Part shown: positions 35,787-47,800 of the stretch, one piece after another
Position numbering within the stretch: position 1 is the stretch's first letter
Layout of the letters: every line of letters starts with the position of its first letter
Assembly (NCBI GenBank): GCA_034509755.1
Contig: CM067543.1
Span: 57,468,653 to 57,532,652, forward strand
Length of the DNA stretch: 64,000 bases
Origin: Anisodus tanguticus
Lineage: Eukaryota; Streptophyta; Magnoliopsida; Solanales; Solanaceae
Direction of reading: 5' to 3'
Notes under the pieces: generated by a model
Database searches by the model: none
What the model was told of the DNA's origin: nothing
Seen by the model: the letters and a program-made list of their open reading frames with translations, nothing else
Made by a program: the position numbers and the translations under genes

Positions 35787-36292
35787 GACTAAATACCTTG
35801 ATAGCCCTTCAACTTGGCACATTTTGTAAAATAAACACTTAAACTTAATTTGGTGATCAAATAGACACTTGAACTTGCTAGAAGTGAATCTTTTAAACAC
35901 TTGTGTACATGAGTTCAAGTGTGTGAGATAAACTTGCTTATGATGTGTTAAGTGAACCAGTCATTGTATGACACATGTAAATATTTTTTAAAAAAATTAA
36001 CAAATTAACTAAAAAGTATATATTTGAAAAACTAAAGTGAAAAGTATGCAGAAGAAATATTTTTAAAAAGGAAAAAGAAAAAACAGTTGAAAATAACCTG
36101 ACCATCCCTTTAACATTGAGTAAAAAAAAGGAAGAAAATCCCATAATTTAAGTTACCAAACGCTCCTCTACGCGTGTAAAACAGGGCATTTGCCATGTCA
36201 TTGTAAGGTGCTTAAATGATACACTTTTAGCAAGTTTAAGTGTCTATTTTACAAAAGGTGTCAAAATTAAGGGGCTATCTAGGTATTTAGCC
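35787..36292. mobile_element. MULE-like MITE with 9-bp target duplication
   Basis: 506 bp whose ends GACTAAATACCTTGATAGCC and GGCTATCTAGGTATTTAGCC are inverted repeats; the inverted homology continues inward (AAAATA(A/G)ACACTTAAACTT). The 9-bp direct repeat TAATAAAAA lies at 35778-35786 and 36293-36301. A 9-bp duplication with long inverted ends fits Mutator-like elements. No transposase. Confidence 0.85.
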
Positions 36293-36691
36293 TAATAAAA
36301 ATAAAATATTAAATATAATATAAAAACTAATAAATAGAGGGAGATTAAAAAGGTGAAGGGAAAAATAAACGTTGCATTAAACAGGTGGGGAGATGTCGGT
36401 TTTTCTCTTTATTGGAAATGTTTTTCCTTGAAAATATTTCAGCAACCAAACAACAAAAATATGACTTATTTTTTGAAAAATATTTTTTGGTTGTACAAAA
36501 TACACCATAACTATATTTCTAACTAAAAAAAGGTGGCAACTATTTCCTTAAAAAAAAAAAAGATGAAACAACAGATTATATTGGAAATCACCTTAAAAAC
36601 TTTAAATGGAAAAAAACAATTTCAAATAGTGCAATAGTTCATACAAAGGAAAAATAAAAAAAAATAATTAGGAGTACTAGTACAAGTCTGT

Positions 36692-37366
36692 CTACTCCTT
36701 ATGTTCCCCAAATGATTCAACATTATTTGCCTCACTATTAGCCTGAGAATTTGAAGCAACATTGTCATCACAATGCATGTACCCGTTACTCATGTGTGCA
36801 TAAGCAAAGTAGCCATGATGATGATCATGATGATGATCATGATGATGAGCCATTGTGAAATTAGGTGGCAAGGGATAATTAATAGGTGTCATGTTGGCAA
36901 TGCTAGTTGAAGTCGCGGAATCAATCATAGCCCCCCGCGGCTTCATCAACAGCGGCTCCCCTTTAAGGGAACTGCGCTCGCTACCGTCCAACTCGCGATA
37001 GCGATGCAGGTGCAGAATCAGGGATTCGATGTAGTCATTGAACCCTAGCTTGCTCATGGCCCAGAGCACGTCCTCGGCCGTGATAGTCTTGCGCTGCTCG
37101 CGCTGGCAACGATCGTTGGCTTCGCTCGTGACGAAGCTGATGAACTCAGACACGCATTCTTGGATGGTCTCTTTTGCGCTGTCCGATATCTTGGCGTGCG
37201 GAGGAAGGATTTTTCGCATGATTCGGATCACATTTGTTATTGGCATGAAACGGTCTTGCTCGCGGACAGTGCATTCAGAAACATTTGCGGATGAAACGTT
37301 GTTGTTGTTGTTATTGTTATTATTGGTTGTAGCAATGGCTTGATTGAGTTGGGCAGACATATTCAT
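36692..37366 (-). CDS. NF-YB: NF-YB subunit of the LEC1 type
   Basis: An intronless 224-aa frame. Residues about 33-125 form the histone-fold B domain: REQDRFMPITNVIRIMRKIL, AKISDSAKETIQECVSEFIS, EANDRCQREQRKTITAEDVL and WAMSKLGFNDY. NF-YB pairs with NF-YC and NF-YA to bind CCAAT boxes. Asp at about residue 62 (AKIS-D) matches the Asp that separates LEC1/LEC1-like proteins from ordinary NF-YBs (Lys there), so an embryo/seed-maturation regulator is inferred. The N-terminus has a run of nine Asn coded by AAC/AAT repeats; the C-terminus is His-rich (HHHDHHHDHHHG). The domain DNA is clearly GC-richer than the flanks. ATG at 37366 is chosen as first in frame; a 3-codon uORF overlaps it. LEC1 and L1L cannot be told apart here. 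Confidence 0.92.
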   Translation of the reverse strand: MNMSAQLNQAIATTNNNNNNNNNVSSANVSECTVREQDRFMPITNVIRIMRKILPPHAKISDSAKETIQECVSEFISFVTSEANDRCQREQRKTITAEDVLWAMSKLGFNDYIESLILHLHRYRELDGSERSSLKGEPLLMKPRGAMIDSATSTSIANMTPINYPLPPNFTMAHHHDHHHDHHHGYFAYAHMSNGYMHCDDNVASNSQANSEANNVESFGEHKE

Positions 37367-37374
37367 GTTGCCAT
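37363..37374 (-). promoter_or_regulatory. Minimal uORF (Met-Ala-Thr-stop) overlapping the NF-YB start
   Basis: ATGGCAACATGA: an out-of-frame ATG 8 bases upstream opens a 3-codon frame whose TGA overlaps the main ATG as ATGA. If transcribed, it could favour termination-reinitiation. An alternative is that TTTTCAAG just before it is a splice acceptor, in which case the 5' leader has an intron. Confidence 0.45.
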
Positions 37375-40300
37375 CTTGAAAACAAAGGAAATACTATTAC
37401 AAAATAGATATATATAGCAAAAGTGTAAGACTAATCATATTTAGACTATTTTAATGCTAGTCGATCAACTTACCGTAATAATTCTAGTTTATTGACTTTA
37501 TTCGAGCTTCGGACCGGTTATGCTTTGCAAAATGTGAAAAATCATTTAATAAACAAAACTAAAGAGTAAAATAAAAGGATATCATATGCTTAATTCATGT
37601 AAGTATAGTGTCTACTAAAAGATTAAAACTATTTAGCATAACGCGAAGCATTTTTAGGTCACATTTTGTTGGTAATAGATTAATTATGGAACAAATTAAG
37701 CAATGATTTGAAAAATAATTTTAATTTCTAATAATTTAAACCATAAATTCAAGCATTAACATTCATTTTGACAACAACTACTTCAAACATTAACAAACAC
37801 TTTAGGAAAGTAGACTACTCTTGCACACGTGTAATGTAATACTACCTAACTATTTGGTCCTCCAAATTTTACTTAATATTGGGCATAGGAACAGCAATCC
37901 TTGAAATTAGTTTTCGACTAAACTAATTAGGTTGAAGTTCTGTGCATCTTCTATGTGAAAAATATATATATAATTAGGTCACTCATAAGATAATTAGCTA
38001 GAGACAAATCTCTATTATAAATATTATTTGATACTCTCTTTATTTCAATTACTTTTCTTGTAAATCCGCTTAGAAAATAATATCTCTATTTATATGTGGT
38101 AACTCATCTCTAATCCCAACATTTTACGTGTCTTGTTTATATCACAAGATTCATATCTCTTTTCTTTTTTTAAACTTTTGTGTCTAGTTAAATTAAAACA
38201 CTCAAATTGAAACGAAGACAGTAACATGGTAAAAATAATAACTGAGCAGCAATCAATCACAAGTTAAACTACATTACAGTATATATAATTTAAATCCAAC
38301 TAATTAATATTGTGCCATTTTCTCGATCAATTTGTGTAATTAATTGCTTAATTAGTACAGTTGGAAGTTAGTCCAACATAAATAAACAAAAAGACAGTCA
38401 AATGTAACCACCAAATTAGATTGTAGGTAGATGTTATATTGAGGGAAACATAAAGACAATATCTGTTACTAAAACTCCAAAATTTTAAAATACACACGAC
38501 AAAATCATAGTGTTAATGTAGACCAAAAACCAACAGACATATTTTTTTGTTAGTGGTTTTGGTCATCTATTTTTGTCTTTAAAACTTGCCATTTGTCACT
38601 TGATATGGTATATTTTTTCCTTCTTGATTAATGGATTTCTCTACTTATTTTCCCTTATGTTAATATTTTATAAAAATAAATAAATTTTGGGCATTAATAA
38701 TGTATGATATTAAATTTTATAAAATCATATTAAGATAACTTGTGAATTTATTATATAAACGGCCAGTGAACTATTTTATCAGAAATATCTTTTATTATCT
38801 CACTTAAAATGTCACTCAAATCGAAAAATAATATATCTAGAATATGTTTTTTCTTTCACGGGTGATTAAGAGGAGCATGAAGAGTTCGTGTGTAAACATA
38901 GGGTAGAGAACACCAACCATTTGCGAAACAACATTGATCTATTACAATGACACATAAATATAATATTAATACTACTTTATTTACTTAATATAGCTACCAA
39001 AAGAGTGACAAATCAAAAAAGAAATGATGACTAGAAATTTTACTGGTAGTTGGCCAAAACTAATACTCCGTTCGTTCCAAAATACTTGTCGCATTATGCT
39101 TTTTAAGAGTCAAACTATATGAATTTTGGTAAATAATTTAAGCTATATTTTTTATCATATTAATATGAAAGGAATTGCAACTTATAGTACTTTTCGTATA
39201 GTTTCCGAATATCTAAATTTTAATTTTAAAATATTAAATTAATCTAATCTAATTTGCCTTTAAATTCTAGTCAAATTAACTTTTTTTTAAAAACATGACA
39301 AATATTTTGAGACAGAGGGAATAGCAGATAAAAATTGTACTGCCATTTTTCTCCTTTATTTTGATCAAGGAATAAAATGTGCATGAACATGCATAGATAA
39401 ATATATCAGAAATCCACCATATATATATATACCTCTGCATGTTTTGAAAATGGATTTGTGAACAATAAAAAATGAAGGTACATGAAACTTGAAAGGAAAC
39501 AAAAAAAACCCTATAAAATTTGCCCCTTGGGAATTGGAACAAGGGGCAAATGTATGGTAGAAGTTATGGGTTTATCTGAATTACATTCATTAGTTTTAGC
39601 TAAAACCCGATATATGCATTATAAAAATTACTAAAATACTTCCTTCATTTTAATTTATTATGTGACATGATTAAGAATTTGATGATCAAATTAACTTTTT
39701 TTTTTTGTGAATTTGGGCAAATATCTTCAATTTTTTAAATAAAATTTAAATATTAGAAACTAAATGAAAAAATATATATAAAAAGTACTTAAATCATTTG
39801 ACTCTCCAAATAGTAACTAGAACACATAAAGTGAAATAGAAAGTAGTACTAATAGACTTCGAACTTAATAAATCAAATGAGTTGTTAACAGAATTCGAAT
39901 TCAAACTCAAAAATTTAAATAATGAATTTGTCTCTGCTCGGAACCATGAACAATGAATCTTCCGAGCACCCCTCGATCAACCCCCCTCATCACACACACA
40001 AAAAGGGACCAAAAGAGGAAGAATTGCAAATGCAAGAGGCCAAAGCATTCCCTCATAAACATGAATTCGCTATTAATATTTATGTCAAGAGTAGATTGTT
40101 TAAATTACACCTCTTGAGGTGCATTCTTTTCCTTATAGCAACGTATGACTGCGGTATGCTTCGTGAACCGAACTTTTCTTTTTTGGTTAATCTAAAGAGA
40201 AAAAGCAAAGCACCTTATTTGTTTATATGGGGTGAACAAACGTACCAGAGGAAGTTGTTTGTGGTAATCTGCGGTAGCCATGAAAGCCTCCACCATTGCG

Positions 40301-40645
40301 TCGAAGATCCATATTTAGCTGTTTTTAATTTGCTTTAAAAAGAAAAGAGTATACTCTGTATATATAGGAAAAAGCAAAGTGGCCATTTATATAGATACAA
40401 CTTACTTTCTCCGCCTCAAAAAACATGTCAAGTTGTCGTTCTTATTAAAAATATGTCTTAAAATATTTGTCATTTTAAAAATTGACAATTAATTATCTTT
40501 TTTGATTTTACCGTTAGTAGTAATTGTTCTTGATGACTACAAACATCTCAATTATGACACATAAATAGAATAAACATTCAATTAAGATAGACTATATCTT
40601 AAAATATAAATAAAGGTAAAATAGTTAAACCCCTCCTAATTAATA
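37375..40645. other. NF-YB upstream intergenic DNA
   Basis: AT-rich, includes the NF-YB promoter, a family A MITE (39064-39323) and a RY-type CATGCA word near 39389. A 138-codon ATG frame (39922-40338) has no recognisable domain and is not supported as a gene. Confidence 0.4.
39064..39323. mobile_element. MITE, family A
   Basis: Starts ACTCCGTTCGTTCCAAAATA and ends TATTTTGAGACAGAGGGAAT; same core as 11456 and 24971. Confidence 0.72.
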
Positions 40646-41697
40646 CTCCCTCCTAGAGATGGCAATGGATCTTGGACCCGGTCCGGACCCGGTGGATCCA
40701 GATCCGTTTTATAGGATATGGATCTTTAAAATTTGGACCCGACGGATCCGGATCGGACCCGGATCCATTTCTGACGGATCGGATATGGATCTGGATCTTG
40801 TATTTGAGATCCATATCCGGTCCAGATCCGACCCGTGGATCTATTTTTTATTAAATATATTCATAACCTAGAATGTAATTTTATAAGTATTTTCTTAAAA
40901 TTGCTAAGCACATCCTTGCAAGTTTAATTCTCAAAACAAGTTTAATTTATCCCCGCGTTAACTCAAAAACCCAAAAATAAAGAGGTAACTTCGATAATAA
41001 AATTAATGTTATATTAGTGAATGACTAACATCTCTATAGACAAGTAGTTAAAATTATATTCACTTCATTTGTGAAGATTTCAAGCACATGCAAGTTCTGC
41101 ATTGTGAAAATACTAGTCAGCATTTTTCACAACTATTGTCATTGTCCAACATTTTCAATTAATAGATCACAATCAAAACGAGACAACGAACAAAATATCT
41201 CATATGAATATTTCAAAATTGAAACACAGTAAATTGTTAGCTAAGTAAAAATCGTTTGTCAGTTTTAAAAAAAATCTTAGCAAGGTTACATTCTTAGCAA
41301 GGCACATTTTTTTACATGTGGATCCAGATCCGATCCGTGGACCCGGTGGATCCGATGGATCCGGATTTGAATCTGATTTTTATGGACCCGACGGATCTGG
41401 ATCTGGATCTGGATTCAGGTATAAAAAATGGATCTGGATCTGGATCTAGTAGGATCCTGTCCAGATCCGATCCGTTGCCATCCCTACTCCCTCCAGTTCA
41501 AAAAGAGTGTCCACTTCTAAATCAAGAAAGAATTAATCTTTCTTTTCCAAATTTGATCTTATTAAATGTTAAGTGATCACCTAATATTTATTTAATTAGA
41601 GGTATTTTAGTCTAATTATCTATTTTTACTTAGAAATTAATATTTTCTCAACATATGTAAATCGCTAAGTGTACACTTTTTTTAATCGGAAGAAGTA
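40646..41697. mobile_element. Stowaway-like MITE split by a hAT element
   Basis: Right part starts CTCCCTCCAGTTCAAAAAGA (41487) and ends TAATCGGAAGAAGTA near 41697, with inner phrases AGTGTCCACTT and AAGTGTACACTT inverted at the ends. The first eight bases (CTCCCTCC) lie on the far side of the hAT insertion, at 40646-40653. Confidence 0.6.
40654..41486. mobile_element. hAT-type non-autonomous element with GGATCC-rich ends
   Basis: Terminal inverted repeats TAGAGATGGCAA and TTGCCATCCCTA (one mismatch), and an exact 8-bp target duplication CTCCCTCC (40646-40653 and 41487-41494). An 8-bp duplication is the hAT hallmark. Both ends (about 200 bp each) are filled with repeats of GGATCCGGATC, GACCCG and GGATCTGGATCT; the middle is AT-rich without transposase. 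The frames at 40659 and 41316 are only this repeat translated. Confidence 0.85.
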
Positions 41698-43466
41698 TTA
41701 TCATAAATAATGTGTAAGAGAGAAGCACAACAAATAATTGAGAGGGAGGGAGTACAAGAGTTGAAAGAAATTAAAGAAAATAAAAATTTCAAGAGGCGTG
41801 GTGAACGAGAAGAGGTTATACGCCAGTGAAAAATAGGCTTCATCAGTTGGGCAAAAATGTGAGCATTGACCATGCACACAGAGTAATTAATTAAAGTTGA
41901 TTAAATTTGGCCATTTTGACTGATAATTACTTTTTTTTTCTTTCCCAATCATATTGAAATTGAATGTTTCAAATTCAATTACTCCTTGACTCATGTGACC
42001 AAACTACTTACTCACTCCGTTCCATATTACTTGTCCATTTTTCTCTTTACACGCTTCTTAAAAAATTATAAATAGAAGTGCATTTTTATCACATTGTTTT
42101 TATCTCTCTCCAATTAATTGCACGGCAATCAATTTGACTACTTTAAAAAATAATTAATGTTAAGGATAAAGTAGCAAAAACTTTACTTAATTCTATCTTA
42201 ATTTTGTAAATTGATAAATATTTTGGGATAACTATTTTTAGTAATATGAACAACTAATATGGGACTAGGGAATAGTAGACAACAAATTGCATATGAATAT
42301 GAGCAAACCAGACCAGTCTTCATTTAACTTGTAAAGTTGATGTCTTCTTGTTGGTGTAGAACTTGGAACTTGCTCATTATAGTCCTCATCCAATTGATCA
42401 TCATGTTTCTTTGTTCTACTCATTAGTCCATTCGGTCCATATTAGATGATATTTTTAGTTTGAACATACTTTTTAAGAAATCTACTTAATTCACCAAATT
42501 CTTCTTAATTACATATCAATACCTATTGGTTATGTAAAAATTCAATTATCTAGATAAGGGTAAATTAGAAAAATAAAATAGTTAATTTTTTCTTGATTAT
42601 ATAAAAAATTATTTATTTTGGACTAAATGTGAAAGCTAAAAAACACTATATAATATGGATCGGAATGAGTATATGTTATTCTAATAATATTAAGATCTGG
42701 TTTGGATTAACTGACCAATATGTATAGCTGATAAACGTGACGTGTTGAACAACACTTTTAGATGTTAGAAACTAATTTTATAAATAAATAGTTACAAATT
42801 TGAATAAAAGTGATTAATTATAATAAGAACTTAACATGTTTAGTATGAAAGTGCTCGTTAGAACACTTTTTGTATTAAAATAACTAAAACATACTTAAAG
42901 CTATGTATAAGATGATGTCAATTTCAAAGTACTTTCATAGAAAAAAAAATCAAAAAAGACGGATGGCGGAAATAGAATAGAGATACAATTAAAAGCTACA
43001 TGTTTTATCAAGAAGAATATTTTGAAAATTATAAAAAGATATTATGAATAAAATCGTAATTTTTTTATTAAACCAAACGTGTTTATAAATCATAAAATGA
43101 CGCCTTTAGCTGGTGGGACTTGGAACTAGCTAAGTCCCTAGCTCCTTATAGTCCTCATCCAAATCCAACTGATTATGTTTCTGTCTGTGTTCCATCTTTT
43201 GGATATTATATGTCATTTTCATCACATTAATTTTACTCTGGTTCTCCATATACCTCCACTCAATAGTGTGTTCAGAAAATGTGCACAAGAAATGTCTAGT
43301 CAATTGTCATAATTTGGCTTGTTAGAAGTTTGAGTTTGACATTATGCTAATTGATACTCCCTTCGTCAGATTTTGTGTGACACTTTTTTTTTAATTTGTT
43401 CACAAAAGAATGACATCTTTCGGAAACTATATAATCCTAGCACCCTCCTTTACTCATTATGACATG

Positions 43467-43618
43467 ACTTGTCGGGAGTTGAGACCAAAGGTCTCGAGTT
43501 TAATCCAGGAATAAAACCTCCTTTGGTAGGAGATCTTTAACCCCACAATGAAACTTCCTAAAGCAAATGTGAATTAGTTGGGCTCCAAAGTAGGTACCGG
43601 ACACCAGGTGGAAAAAAA
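43467..43618 (+). mobile_element. SINE-like element with A-rich tail
   Basis: Plus strand: GGGAGTTGAGACCAAAGGTC and TCGAGTTTAATCC resemble the tRNA-like 5' part (B-box area) of a plant SINE; it ends GTACCGGACACCAGGTGG followed by nine A. Related to, but not the same as, the copies at 9360 and 17885. Confidence 0.6.
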
Positions 43619-44510
43619 AAGTAACACCAGACTCTCCAACTCGAACATGTGTCAAATAACTTTCCACCAATAGCTCGTCGATAACATGGAATTAAAATCA
43701 CGTTCCAAATTGCAATATTTTACACCAAAAAGAAAAAATGCTTGCTGTTTTGATACAATTTGTCAAGATGAACCTAAAGAAGTGTTGAACAAATCTACGT
43801 ATATAGCAAATAATGCCACAGCTGGCAATTGTATGATCTTTAGGATTGACATGAAAAAATTCCTTATCAATCAAAAGATCTTTCATTTGTCATCTCATCA
43901 TAATGTTGTTCAAGAATTTGCACCAAATAAGCATCAACCTAGTGTTGCTTCCCTTCTCAGTACCTGTACAAGCAGTAGTATCAGTATTGAAGCACTCATA
44001 AGCTTTTCCAAGAATCTCATAAAAAAAATTATGTTAAAGATAAGTTTACCCTGTGCACTATGGTAGTCATAGTATGTGTTTTTAGTCCGTCAAATATCGA
44101 CAAATTCTGATTTGGGTTCTTGTGATTTTTGGTTAAGCACATTTAGTCTTCAATTAATTGATATGAGCACTTTGATCCCTCTACTTAACACAAATTTAAT
44201 GAATTGCTAAACCATTTAATTAATGACCATTGTGTTGTGTTAAATTCGAATTATTGCTCCATATTTGAGTGTAATGCAGTTCTAACCTTTATTAGTTTAA
44301 GGTTAAATGTGCTTAGTCAACTATTACAAGGACCAAAATCTGAATTTACATTGGATCAAAAGTGCAATTATCCCTTCTTTGTGTGTGTGTGTGGGGGTGG
44401 GGGTGGGGAATAGGAGTTTAGGTTTGGGTTACATGGCCATTTTACAACTGACCCAACCTTGACTTCATGATGAGATGACTAACAGTCTAACACTATCGCC
44501 ACGTAAAGAA

Positions 44511-44743
44511 ATACTCCATCTATTTCATTTTATGTGATACTATTTTTCTTTTAGTATGTTCCAAAAAAAACACCTTTCAATATTTGAAAACAATTTAACT
44601 ATAAAATTCCCAAATTACCCTTAATGACATGATTTTATAGCCAAACAAATGTCAAGACATGTTTAGACCATAAATTTCAAAAGTCTTTCGTTCTTTCTTA
44701 AACTCGGCAGCCAGTCAAATAGGTTACATAAAAAGAGATGAAA
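44511..44743. mobile_element. MITE, family B
   Basis: Starts ATACTCCATCTATTTCATTT and holds the family phrases GTTCCAAAAAAAACACCTTT and TTATAGCCAAACAAATGTC. Confidence 0.6.
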
Positions 44744-44833
44744 GGAATAGCTAATTGCGTCGGTGGCACTTAAAACTCAGTTGAGCAGCCAAATAGTATA
44801 GTTAAACAGAAAGATCAAATAAAACTGATTTAC

Positions 44834-47800
44834 CTCTTCAGCAAATTTTATCAAAATTGTCGTTCGTGGTCGGTGCTGCCCCTCCACAGGGACAAAATGA
44901 GCTGTCACTACCGCTGGGAAACCTGCATTTTCCAGAACTCCCTTCAAGAAGAAAACGAAAATAAATCATAGCTCTCACGAGAGGTAGATGAAGCAAAGCC
45001 GATAATGTTCTTACCCTTACAATACCAGCTACAAAAGCTCCACAGTTGAAAGCGCCCATATCTTTTGGAACTGAAATGAATCTAAAATGCAAATGCATAT
45101 CAGCCAAAAATCAAATATAAGAGTTATTGTTAGAATAGGAATAGGAATAGGAATAGGATTTGTATATATTATCGTACATGGAAAATGATTGGGATATAGT
45201 GTCTATAAATAGGGCTCAATGTAATAATGTAGATACACAATTCAATACTCCCTCCGTCCCAATTTAAGTGTCTTAATTTGACTTGGTACGGAATTTAAGA
45301 AACAAAGGGAGACTTTTGAATGTCTTAAATTAAAGATGTGTGATGTCTTTTAAATCTTGCGGTCTTAAACTTGTCTTGGAATTGGAAAACTTACTAAATA
45401 TAGAAACAAACACTCTTTTTGGGAAAGACCAAAAAGGAAAGTAAGACACTTATATTGGGACGGAGGGAGTAGTATTTTTCTCACATAATTTCTCACATGA
45501 TATCAGAGTCGGGCCCATCCCAATTCATGATTTACTGAATTGGCCCCCATGTTAAATTGTCCACACTCTATGGTGCTCAGGTCTGGGCGTGAGGGGATGT
45601 TGAGTGTCCCACATCGGCTAGGGATGGGAGATTTGAACTCTGTTAGAGAATGCATGTAGACACTCTCATGTATAATGTACATAAGATATCATATCTTTAG
45701 AGATAGCATAGCAGATCTTTAGGAATTGATAGAATCCTCTTTTGATTATTTCCTAAATTAGCATAGCAGTAAATGTATATGTACCTATCACATTGTGGAA
45801 TAGAGATATATGGAAATTACTCCAATGCCTTATTCAATAACATGGTATCAAAGCCAGGTCCATCCCCGTTTGGGCTCTCGGTCCACGCTCCAGTTGGGCC
45901 CCGGGCGTGAAGGAGGTGTTAGAGTGGGTACTTAGAGTCCCACATTGGTTAGAGAATGAATTGATGGTTTGCTTATATGAACTTGGTTGAGTTAGGCTCA
46001 GGTGTCATATCTTTACAGACTCCTTATATGGACTTGGACATTCCTCACCCCATGAGCTAGCTTTTAGGGTTGAGTTAGGCCCAAGATCCATTCTTTACAG
46101 TTACAACAAGTAGACAATCGAAAATATTTGCAATGCTTCAGTAGCAATTAAATCACCTGTTGACAAGGAGCTCCTTCTCACTAATCATATATTCATCTTC
46201 ATGTTCAGTGCCTTTCTCCAGTGAGTCAGCAATCTGGTATACAAAAGCGAAAATGTTTCACTTAGTTCAATCGTCCAACAAAGTCATCTGCAGATAACTT
46301 GGACACTGAAGGTAAAAATTAGGCAAGGGGTGATTGATGCCAAAAGCAATGATGCCACTCAAAGCAAAAGGAGCATGCCATTGAAGAAACAATTGAGAAA
46401 AGGTAGAACCACGTCAGACAAGACGCTGAAAGAATTACAAATTTTTGGTGGGTTGTAAGATTACCTTGCAAGAAAACAATGAATTTACTTACCCAAGACA
46501 GATAGACTTGTACCACCCATAAAGCCAGTCCCAACTTGTTTCAAAAGGATGCATAGTTGTTTGATTCATATGATGAGAAAAGTATTAGCGCTAAAGTTTA
46601 GTTTCAAGCTTCCTATTTTCCCCTTGTAAACTCAATGCTGGACATGTTTTGTTTGTGCACAAGAATGATTTAGATTTGAATGCTCCATAAACTAGTGAAC
46701 TGTAGCTTCAACCACATTGAAGATTCACACATAATTAAAATGCTGCCCGAAAAAGGTTCTTAATTTTAGGTTACTGGAAAACAACTATGATCAGAATATC
46801 AACTCAATTGCGCTTCCAAACATAAACACAAGCACCATTTTAAAACAAGAGAAAGCTGAAGCACAGGTCCCCGAGAAAACAAATTAGTATATTCAGAAAG
46901 AGAGGGGAAAGGTGTTTAAGCAAAAAAGGGGAAGACAGAAGAAAAAAAAGATGACCTTCCCAAACAAAACCTTCCATACTGTGCTGTGCACAAATGATAA
47001 TATACCCAGTAGTCGTGTCTCCCTTCTGTTACCCTGCAGCATTATGAAGACTTTAGAACAATTACTGTTTCCACTTTTAAAATAAAGCTTGTCAACTAGT
47101 ACTACAAATGACCATCACAATAGGCTTGTTTAAATATTAGAAAGTAACTTTATATGATTTTATGTAATATTGCATTCTACACATAGTAAAGAAGCCATGA
47201 GAGTAGCAGTAGATTTTGACCAGTCTGAACTTTTTATTGGGTAATAAGTAAGGATAAGGATGTGACTAAGTGAAGAGGTAGCAATCATATTCTCCTCTAT
47301 AAAGTTTCCCAGTCTTCAAATGATCATGGTTGAAAAACATACCCGTTTCAGGAACAATTTCAAGACGTAAACATGATTTTGTTCAACATTACTGTAAGTA
47401 ATAGCATGTTTGGCCAAACTTCCAAAATCTGCTTATTTTGAGAAGTGATTTTTGAAAAAAGAAATATGGGATAAGGCCTGTGTAAGTGAATTTTTTTACA
47501 CTCTATCATCTTGTTGTTTCTTTTTTGAAAAATTACTTTATGAAAGTAGCAGTTTATGTTTGGTTAATCAATTCGAAAAGCAATTTTGCCAATATTAGAG
47601 CAGTAATTTGTGTTTGGCCAACGTTCCAAAAGTGTTTTTGGGGAAAAACTAATTTTTCAACTTTTGAAAAATAGCTTCTGCTACTACTCAAAAGCACTTA
47701 TTGTTTTCCTAAAAGCTTAGTCAAGCACCTCAACTCTCCAAAATAAGTACATTTTAAAGAACATAAGCACTTTTGGCTTCCCAAAAACTTGACCAAACAG

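Larger units (their letters stand above)
41698..44833. other. Gene-poor stretch with small repeats
   Basis: Family-type MITEs at about 42012-42272 (ACTCCGTTCCATATTACTTG) and 42428-42676 (CCATTCGGTCCATATTAGAT ... ATATGGATCGGAATGAGTA), a SINE (43467-43618), a GT/GGGT microsatellite (44380-44409) and a family B MITE (44511-44743). The last TRAPPC5 exon is expected to be here but I could not locate it. No other gene is supported. Confidence 0.45.

Noticed and set aside
39922..40338. 138-codon ATG frame as a gene
   Set aside because: No recognisable domain, no splice or homology support, low-complexity AT surroundings; likely chance.
40659..41576. Asp/Gly/Pro-rich frames (GPDPVDPDP-like) as repeat proteins
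   Set aside because: They are translations of the GGATCC repeats at the ends of the hAT element.
43686..44066. 126-codon frame as a gene
   Set aside because: Starts just after a SINE, no known domain, no splice signals in keeping with a gene, and codon choice like the AT-rich background.
43500..44833. Last exon of TRAPPC5
   Set aside because: A short acceptor plus the expected C-terminal codons was sought but no convincing match was found, so no coordinates are given.
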